A stretch of 53,544 nt of DNA from Streptomyces cellulosae (GTDB lineage: Bacteria > Actinomycetota > Actinomycetes > Streptomycetales > Streptomycetaceae): positions 1 through 53,544 of the forward strand of contig NZ_JOEV01000063.1 of assembly GCF_000721105.1 (NCBI RefSeq), written 5' to 3'. How positions within the stretch are numbered: position 1 is the first letter of the stretch; each line of letters starts with the position of its first letter. A program made the position numbers and the translations under genes. This document shows positions 48,746 to 53,544 of the stretch, in pieces. The notes beneath the pieces are model-generated. The model was not told the DNA's origin and ran no database searches. It saw only the letters and a program-made list of their open reading frames with translations.

Positions 48746-48751
48746 ACGGTA
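48746..48751 (-). promoter_or_regulatory. -10 box of a leaderless methyltransferase transcript
   Basis: TACCGT on the minus strand, 7 nt before GTG 48738. No good -35 is visible. Confidence 0.5.
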
Positions 48752-48809
48752 CGGACACATCCTCCGACGGTTCCACCGGTTTTCCCGCGCTTCGGGCAGC
48801 CGTCCCCGG

Positions 48810-48851
48810 CGGATCAGATCACCTGAGACCACAGCGAATCGGATCAGATCA
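48810..48851. repeat. 12-bp direct repeat in the methyltransferase upstream region
   Basis: CGGATCAGATCA occurs at 48810-48821 and 48840-48851, 30 bp apart, upstream of the methyltransferase promoter. A regulator could bind here. No gene is supported in 48752-49114. Confidence 0.6.
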
Positions 48852-49114
48852 TCCGGGGCGGGGCGGGTGTGGTCCTGCTCGGAGTCGTCGACGCTCATCA
48901 CAGCCTCCATCTGCTTCCTCCCGCGCTGGAACGTCCCCAGCGCAGGCCCACCGCTGTCGGTGCAGCCAGCCGTACCGACCACGGATCCGCACAGAACTCA
49001 TCGGTCACGGCAGACATCGATGAGAAACGCCGACTCCGATGAGACTCACATCAACCCGGGCCCCGACAGCGGTCGACGGCCCGCATCGGGAGGGGCTTGC
49101 CTTGCGAAGACTAC

Positions 49115-49150
49115 CGATATATCGTTGAAGCATCGCGACAGATCAACGAT
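49115..49150. promoter_or_regulatory. operator cluster upstream of the PadR gene
   Basis: CGATATATCG (49115-49124) is a perfect palindrome overlapping a -10-like TATATC. ATCGTTGA (49121-49128) and TCAACGAT (49143-49150) add an 8-bp inverted repeat. This looks like an autoregulation site. CGATATATC also occurs in the DUF1707 promoter at 19005-19013. Confidence 0.6.
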
Positions 49151-49167
49151 GGAATGGAGTGATGGCG

Positions 49168-49794
49168 ATGCGTTCCCACGGATACGAGCGTGGACACGGT
49201 GGCGCCGGTCGGCCCGGCGGCCGCGGTGGTTTCGAGGGCCGGCGTGGTGCCTTCGGGCCTTTCGGGCCCGGAGGGCCCGGTGGTCCCGGATTCGGCGGAC
49301 CCGGCTTCGGACCTGGCCCCTGGGGGCCCAGGGGTCGAGGCGGACCGCGGGGGAGGGCGCGGCGCGGTGACGTGCGCGCGTCGATCCTCGCCCTGCTGAA
49401 GGACCGGCCCATGCACGGTTACGAGATGATCCAGGAGATCGCCGAGCGCAGCGGCGGGGCATGGAAGCCCAGTCCCGGCTCGGTGTACCCCACCCTCCAA
49501 CTGCTGGAGGACGAGGGGCTGATCGCCAGTGAGACCGAGGGCGGCAAGAAGCTGTTCTCCCTCACTGACGCCGGCCGTACGGCGGCCGAGGAGGGGCCCG
49601 AGGCGCCCTGGGAGGAAGCCTCCCGCGGCGTGGACTGGGAGGCCCTCGGTGAGATCCGCCAGGCCGGTTTCGGTCTGATGGAGGCCTTCGGCCAGGTCTG
49701 GAAGACGGGCAGCAAGGAGCAGCGCGAGAAGGCGGTCGCCGTCATCAACGAGGCCCGCAAGAAGCTGTACCTGATCCTCGCTGACGAGGGCTGA
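49168..49794 (+). CDS. PadR family transcriptional regulator
   Basis: A 208-residue protein. A disordered, very glycine/proline/arginine-rich N-terminus (1-67) precedes the PadR winged helix (about 68-145): DVRASILALLKDRPMHGYEMIQEI, GSVYPTLQLLEDEGLI. A helical dimer tail follows (about 155-205). The chosen ATG 49168 lies 9 nt after GGAG; GTG 49159 and ATG 49162 are nearby alternatives. It probably represses itself through the palindromes upstream. The Gly-rich extension is common in Streptomyces PadR proteins. Confidence 0.9.
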   Translation: MRSHGYERGHGGAGRPGGRGGFEGRRGAFGPFGPGGPGGPGFGGPGFGPGPWGPRGRGGPRGRARRGDVRASILALLKDRPMHGYEMIQEIAERSGGAWKPSPGSVYPTLQLLEDEGLIASETEGGKKLFSLTDAGRTAAEEGPEAPWEEASRGVDWEALGEIRQAGFGLMEAFGQVWKTGSKEQREKAVAVINEARKKLYLILADEG

Positions 49795-49853
49795 CCGTCG
49801 TACGACGCCGGAAATCGGTGATCAGGACGGCGCCTGGAAACGGCGGCAGGACA

Positions 49854-49883
49854 GGTGCCCCGCGGAGCGATCCGCGGGGCACC
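49854..49883. terminator. bidirectional terminator
   Basis: A perfect 13-bp stem, GGTGCCCCGCGGA (49854-49866) with TCCGCGGGGCACC (49871-49883), loop GCGA, then TTCGTGT. It lies between the convergent PadR and SRPBCC genes. Confidence 0.9.
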
Positions 49884-49920
49884 TTCGTGTGTACGGCTTC
49901 ACCGGCCCGACGGGAGCCCG

Positions 49921-50349
49921 TCAGCCCACCAGCCCCGACAGCTTGCGCAGCGACTCGTTCAGCGCGGCCGTCGCCGAGTCCTTCAGCTTGCCCGCCATCA
50001 ACGAGACCGCCGCACCGGTGAACTCGCCGTCGATGCGCACGGTCGTGGTGTCGCCCTCGGGGATCAGTGTGTAGCGCGTGGCGACGGTCACCGCCATCGG
50101 CCCCTTGCCGCGGATGGCGAACAGCCGGGCCGGTTCGAGCTCCTCGATGGTCCACTCGACCTCGGCCGGGAAGCCCATGAGCTTCATGTTCTCCTGGAAC
50201 GTCCCGCCTACTGCGAGGGTCTCGGGGCCGCCCTTGGGGAAACTGGTGTGGGTCGCGTTCCACTCGCCGTACCGGGGCCAGTCGGTGAGCCGGTCCCAGA
50301 CCTTCTCCGCGGGCGCGGGGAGAGATGCCTCCGCGCTGACTTCGGCCAT
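49921..50349 (-). CDS. SRPBCC family protein
   Basis: A 142-residue protein of the polyketide-cyclase/START-like fold. It starts AEVSAEASLPAPAEKVWDRLTDWPRYGEWN and ends with the long C-terminal helix (SLMAGKLKDSATAALNESLRKLSGLV). These proteins bind hydrophobic ligands; no specific role can be given. ATG 50349 has AAGGGGTGG upstream. It is separated from PadR by the terminator. Confidence 0.9.
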   Translation of the reverse strand: MAEVSAEASLPAPAEKVWDRLTDWPRYGEWNATHTSFPKGGPETLAVGGTFQENMKLMGFPAEVEWTIEELEPARLFAIRGKGPMAVTVATRYTLIPEGDTTTVRIDGEFTGAAVSLMAGKLKDSATAALNESLRKLSGLVG

Positions 50350-50607
50350 GCGACCACCCCTTCGTGTCGGGCTACGGTGTCGCGGAACGTAGCCGCAGCG
50401 GCCGCAATATTCAATACTGACGAACTGTCAGAAGCGTCCGGGCGTGGAGCGTTCTTGCCTGCCGTCGACGGCAAGCCGAGTCACCAGCCAGGGGAACAAG
50501 GCGGCGCGCGCCCCTCGGGGCAGAACGGCGTGATCTCATCCCTGAGGAGGAGGTTCCGGCACCCGGGGTCCCCTTCCCGTGGGACGTGAAAATGCTTCCT
50601 CCCGTGG

Positions 50608-51216
50608 ATGACCCGAGAGGAAGGGACTGATGAGCTAGGAGATGTGCAACCCCGTATCCCCCGGCAGTCGGCCCACGAGCGCGACGCCCGGCGCCCGGCC
50701 CACACGGACGACGAGGCCAGACTCAGCGACGAGCTGGCAGCGGTCGTTTCCGGTGCCCGCCGCAGAGCGCTCAGGGACGGGGACCGGCAGATCGACACCG
50801 CCCATCTGCTCCACTCGCTCCTGGAGTCGGATGCCGAGGTGCGTGCCCTCATCGACGGCGAGCCCCAACTCGCGCGTCTCATGGGGTACCTCGTGCAGCG
50901 CAGCATCGGATACGGGCTGCGCTGGCAGGGCAGCGTCGAGGACTCGGGCGCCGTACCGGTGGTGACGCGCGGGGAGGGCCTGTCGCCGCTGGCCGCCGGA
51001 GCGATGGAGTACGCCCGCGCGCGGGCCGCCGACCGTGGCGGCCCGGCCCTCGGTGTCGACCTCCTCGCCGCGATCGTCGCGGATCCGGAGGCGCGGGCCG
51101 TCGAGGTGCTGGGCCGCGCCGGTATCGACGCACGCGAGGTCCTCACCCGGGTCGACAGCCGTCTGTGGCGGGTCGTCCCGGAGTCGGGCGACAGTCGCCC
51201 ACGACGGACCTTCTGA
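50608..51216 (+). CDS. stand-alone Clp N-terminal domain protein
   Basis: A 202-residue protein with two Clp-N repeats: LAAVVSGARRRALRDGDRQIDTAHLLHSLLES (about 44-75) and LSPLAAGAMEYARARAADRGGPALGVDLLAAIVAD (about 125-160). There is no AAA+ ATPase domain. In ClpA/ClpC this domain binds adaptors and substrates, so this may act as an adaptor or decoy. The start is uncertain: ATG 50608 lacks a ribosome site, and GTG 50644 has AGGAG too close (2 nt). Confidence 0.8.
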   Translation: MTREEGTDELGDVQPRIPRQSAHERDARRPAHTDDEARLSDELAAVVSGARRRALRDGDRQIDTAHLLHSLLESDAEVRALIDGEPQLARLMGYLVQRSIGYGLRWQGSVEDSGAVPVVTRGEGLSPLAAGAMEYARARAADRGGPALGVDLLAAIVADPEARAVEVLGRAGIDAREVLTRVDSRLWRVVPESGDSRPRRTF

Positions 51217-51318
51217 GCGTCAGCCGCGTACAGCGGGAGTGCCCGGTGCCGGGTCCAGTCGCCGAGACAGGTGCCAACAGGGGTGACGCTCATGTCGGCG
51301 CCCTGCCATCATGTGCCG

Positions 51319-52317
51319 GTGCATACCTCTGAGAGCAGTCAGGGCCGGCGGGGAAGAGGCGTCGGGCTCGGTCTCGCACTGGTGTCCGCGCTCGCCTTCG
51401 GCGGGTCCGGTGTCGCGGCCAAGCCACTCATCGAGGCCGGACTCGACCCGCTCCACGTGGTGTGGCTGCGGGTGGCGGGAGGCGCGCTGGTGATGCTGCC
51501 GGTCGCCGTCCGGCACCGCGGGCTGCCGCGCCGCCGGCCGGCCCTGCTCGCCGGGTTCGGCCTGCTCGCCGTGGCCGGTGTCCAGGCCTGCTACTTCGCC
51601 GCGATCTCCCGGATCCCCGTCGGAGTCGCCCTGCTCGTCGAGTACCTCGCGCCCGCGCTGGTGCTCGGCTGGGTCCGGCTCGTGCAGCGGCGGCCGGTGA
51701 CACGGGCCGCCGCGCTCGGTGTGGTCCTCGCGGTGGGCGGCCTCGCCTGTGTCGTCGAGGTCTGGTCGGGCCTCAGCTTCGACCTGCTCGGACTGCTGCT
51801 CGCGCTCGGCGCCGCCTGCTGCCAGGTCGGCTACTTCGTCCTGTCCGACCAGGGCAGCGACTCGGGCGACCAGGCACCTGACCCGCTCGGGGTCATCGCG
51901 TACGGCCTCCTCGTCGGCACCGCCGTGCTGACCGTCGTCGCGCGCCCCTGGAACATGGACTGGTCGCTCCTCGCCCACACCGCCGACATGGACGGCACCC
52001 CGGTCGCGGCCGGTCTGCTGCTGGGCTGGATCGTGCTCGTCGCCACGGTCCTCGCCTACGTCACCGGCGTGCTGGCGGTGCGCCGGCTCTCCCCGCAGGT
52101 CGCCGGGGTCGTGGCGTGTCTGGAAGCGGTCCTCGCGACGGTGCTCGCCTGGATCCTGCTCGGCGAACACCTCTCGGCGCCGCAGATCATCGGTGGTGCG
52201 GTCGTCCTGGCCGGGGCGTTCATCGCGCAGTCGTCGGCGCCCGCCCGCGGGTCCGCGGAGCCGGTGGCCGGCGGGGGCGGGGAAAAGGAATGGTCCGCCC
52301 GGGGGACCGCCGCCTAG
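51319..52317 (+). CDS. EamA family (DMT) transporter, first copy
   Basis: A 332-residue membrane protein with ten hydrophobic helices in two EamA repeats: GVGLGLALVSALAFGGSGVAAKPLIEAGLDP at the start, and a second repeat from about 160, ending LLGEHLSAPQIIGGAVVLAGAFI. The family exports amino acids or other metabolites. GTG 51319 is chosen because a weak GTGACG/CATCAT promoter lies just upstream, as for a leaderless message; ATG 51292 or GTG 51271 would give longer forms. Its 3' end overlaps the promoter of the leader ORF at 52328. Confidence 0.88.
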   Translation: MHTSESSQGRRGRGVGLGLALVSALAFGGSGVAAKPLIEAGLDPLHVVWLRVAGGALVMLPVAVRHRGLPRRRPALLAGFGLLAVAGVQACYFAAISRIPVGVALLVEYLAPALVLGWVRLVQRRPVTRAAALGVVLAVGGLACVVEVWSGLSFDLLGLLLALGAACCQVGYFVLSDQGSDSGDQAPDPLGVIAYGLLVGTAVLTVVARPWNMDWSLLAHTADMDGTPVAAGLLLGWIVLVATVLAYVTGVLAVRRLSPQVAGVVACLEAVLATVLAWILLGEHLSAPQIIGGAVVLAGAFIAQSSAPARGSAEPVAGGGGEKEWSARGTAA

Positions 52318-52327
52318 GCTGCCGATC
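52315..52327 (+). promoter_or_regulatory. -10 box for the leaderless leader ORF
   Basis: TAGGCT (52315-52320) overlaps the stop of the first EamA gene and is followed by exactly 7 nt to ATG 52328. TGGTCC (52291-52296), 18 bp upstream, is a possible weak -35. Confidence 0.6.
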
Positions 52328-52369
52328 ATGCATTCCCACGCACTCGTTCTTCCGCCGCCGGCCGCCTGA
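52328..52369 (+). CDS. 13-residue proline-rich leader peptide
   Basis: MHSHALVLPPPAA followed by TGA. There is no ribosome site, but the -10 box 7 nt upstream makes a leaderless message likely. The three consecutive prolines are a known ribosome-slowing sequence. The stop codon forms the loop of a small hairpin (CCGCC-TGA-GGCGG). The second EamA gene follows 163 nt downstream after a strong hairpin. This is a candidate attenuator peptide, not one I can name. Confidence 0.55.
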   Translation: MHSHALVLPPPAA

Positions 52370-52387
52370 GGCGGGCCCTCCGGAAAC

Positions 52388-52412
52388 CACGCCCCGCGCG
52401 CCGCGGGGCGTG
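52388..52412 (+). terminator. attenuator or terminator hairpin between the EamA genes
   Basis: CACGCCCCGCG (52388-52398) pairs with CGCGGGGCGTG (52402-52412) over a 3-nt loop. It could end transcription of the first EamA gene or attenuate the second. There is no T tract. Confidence 0.65.
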
Positions 52413-52531
52413 ACGGTGCTGCCCGCAGAAGAAGTCCGTGGACCCCGCCGAGCGGGCGTCCTTCCCGAACTTCCGCGCCAGGCGTGCCTCTGCGAAGGAC
52501 GCGCCCTGCGCGCGTCTGCGGAGAGAATCAC

Positions 52532-53479
52532 GTGTCGAATGCTGCTGTCGGCCTGCCCGTCGGGCGAGGCCTCGTCCATCTGATCGTCGCCGGTGTCGCC
52601 TGGGGCACCGCGGGTGCGGCCGGCTCCCTGGCCTACCGGGCCAGTGACATCGGGCCCGTCGCCCTGTCCTTCTGGCGCTGCGCCGCCGGGCTCGTGCTGC
52701 TGGCCGCCGCCCGCCTGCTGCGTCCGCACGCCCGGGCCGCCGTCACACAACCCCTGCGGCGCCGGGCGCTGCGGGCCGGTGCCATCGGTGTCGGGCTGGC
52801 CGTGTTCCAGACGGCCTACTTCGCGGCCGTCGCCGCCACCGGTCTCGCCGTGGCCACCGTCGTCACTCTCGGCGCCGGCCCGGTCCTCATCGCGCTGGGC
52901 GCGCGGCTGACCCTGGGGGAGCGGCTCGGACGGGGCGGGGGCCTCGCCGTCGCCGGGGCGCTCGCCGGACTCGGGGTGCTGACCGTCGGCGGCGGGGGTG
53001 CGACCGTACGCCCGTGGGGTGTCCTGCTGGGGCTGCTGTCGGCGGCCGGGTGCTGTGTGATGACGCTGCTCACCCGCAGGTGGGGCCGGGACGGCACGGT
53101 GGACGCCGCGAGTACGTCCGTGGCGGCGTTCACTGTCACCAGTCTGTGCCTGCTGCCGTTCGCCCTGGCCGAGGGCCTGGTGCCGCACACCGCCGAACCG
53201 GGCCGGCTGCTGTGGCTGGTGGCCTACATCGCGGCCGTCCCCACTGCGCTCGCCTACGCCCTGTACTTCGCGGCCGCCGCCGTCGTACGGCCCGCCACCG
53301 TGTCCGTGATCATGTTGCTGGAGCCGGTGAGCGCCGCGGTGCTGGCCGTCGTCCTGCTGGGGGAGCGGCTCACCGCCTCGACGCTCACCGGGACCGTGCT
53401 GCTGCTCGCCTCGGTCGCGGGGCTCGCGGTGGCGGAGGCCCGGGGCGGCGCGGGGGGCGAGGAGCCGGTGCTCGTGTGA
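52532..53479 (+). CDS. EamA family (DMT) transporter, second copy
   Basis: A 315-residue, ten-helix transporter of the same family as the gene at 51319 but clearly diverged ([64 protein letters not shown]). GTG 52532 has GGAGAG 9 nt upstream. The long leader with a peptide ORF and hairpin suggests regulated expression. The substrate is unknown. Confidence 0.9.
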   Translation: MSNAAVGLPVGRGLVHLIVAGVAWGTAGAAGSLAYRASDIGPVALSFWRCAAGLVLLAAARLLRPHARAAVTQPLRRRALRAGAIGVGLAVFQTAYFAAVAATGLAVATVVTLGAGPVLIALGARLTLGERLGRGGGLAVAGALAGLGVLTVGGGGATVRPWGVLLGLLSAAGCCVMTLLTRRWGRDGTVDAASTSVAAFTVTSLCLLPFALAEGLVPHTAEPGRLLWLVAYIAAVPTALAYALYFAAAAVVRPATVSVIMLLEPVSAAVLAVVLLGERLTASTLTGTVLLLASVAGLAVAEARGGAGGEEPVLV

Positions 53480-53524
53480 CGGCATGGCGGGACGACGGGA
53501 CGACGGGATGGCGGGGACGGGGGC

Positions 53525-53537
53525 GGGGGGGGGGGGG
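53525..53537 (+). repeat. 13-G homopolymer at the window edge
   Basis: A run of 13 G residues seven bases before the window ends, preceded by GGGACGACGGGACGACGGGA-type short repeats (53480-53520). It probably marks an assembly break. Confidence 0.85.
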
Positions 53538-53544
53538 CCCTTCG

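Overview
This is high-GC actinobacterial DNA, almost certainly from a Streptomyces. The signs are strong G/C bias at third codon positions, many GTG starts, GGAGG-type ribosome sites, leaderless starts, a single TTA codon in the whole window, and streptomycete families (DUF881, DUF1707, DUF5999, MmyB-type XRE regulators). The window opens inside a 5S rRNA gene and closes in a 13-G run. It therefore looks like one contig of a draft assembly, cut at an rRNA operon and at a homopolymer.

Layout. 1-14266 is conserved core. It runs 5S rRNA, CDP-alcohol phosphatidyltransferase, a mannose-1-phosphate guanylyltransferase with a degenerate phosphomutase domain, the DUF881/small basic protein/DUF881 membrane triad, a GarA-like FHA protein, two MerR regulators around a DUF151 nuclease, DinB polymerase IV, a PRC-barrel protein, and gcvP behind a tandem glycine riboswitch. 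14426-18941 is a molybdate block on the minus strand: HTH-TOBE regulator, modA, modB, modC and a double Mop-domain protein, with a perfect palindrome inside the modA promoter. 19043-27566 holds a DUF1707 protein, a 23-bp tandem repeat array, a large APC-type permease and a kdp potassium-ATPase operon that starts with two tiny membrane peptides.

27631-34726 is a xylan/xylo-oligosaccharide block: a GH43 enzyme with a damaged C-terminus, a Tat lipoprotein binding protein, two ABC permeases, a GH10 xylanase and a LacI-family regulator. CGAA/TTCG-type inverted repeats lie upstream of the catabolic genes. 35012-42071 is mixed: DUF5999, an unknown protein, a GCS2-type ligase, a VWA/solute-binding fusion carrying the TTA codon, a CPBP protease and a PhzF-like protein.

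42566-47582 is a redox or detoxification island. A divergent XRE/MmyB regulator faces genes for a SnoaL-like protein, a short-chain dehydrogenase, a deazaflavin-dependent reductase, an aldo/keto reductase and a flavodoxin-fold quinone reductase. 47740-53479 holds a methyltransferase, a PadR regulator, an SRPBCC protein, a Clp N-domain protein and two EamA transporters. A leaderless 13-residue proline-rich ORF and a GC-rich hairpin lie between the two transporters and look like an attenuator. I saw no CRISPR array, complete insertion sequence, prophage or classical biosynthetic cluster.
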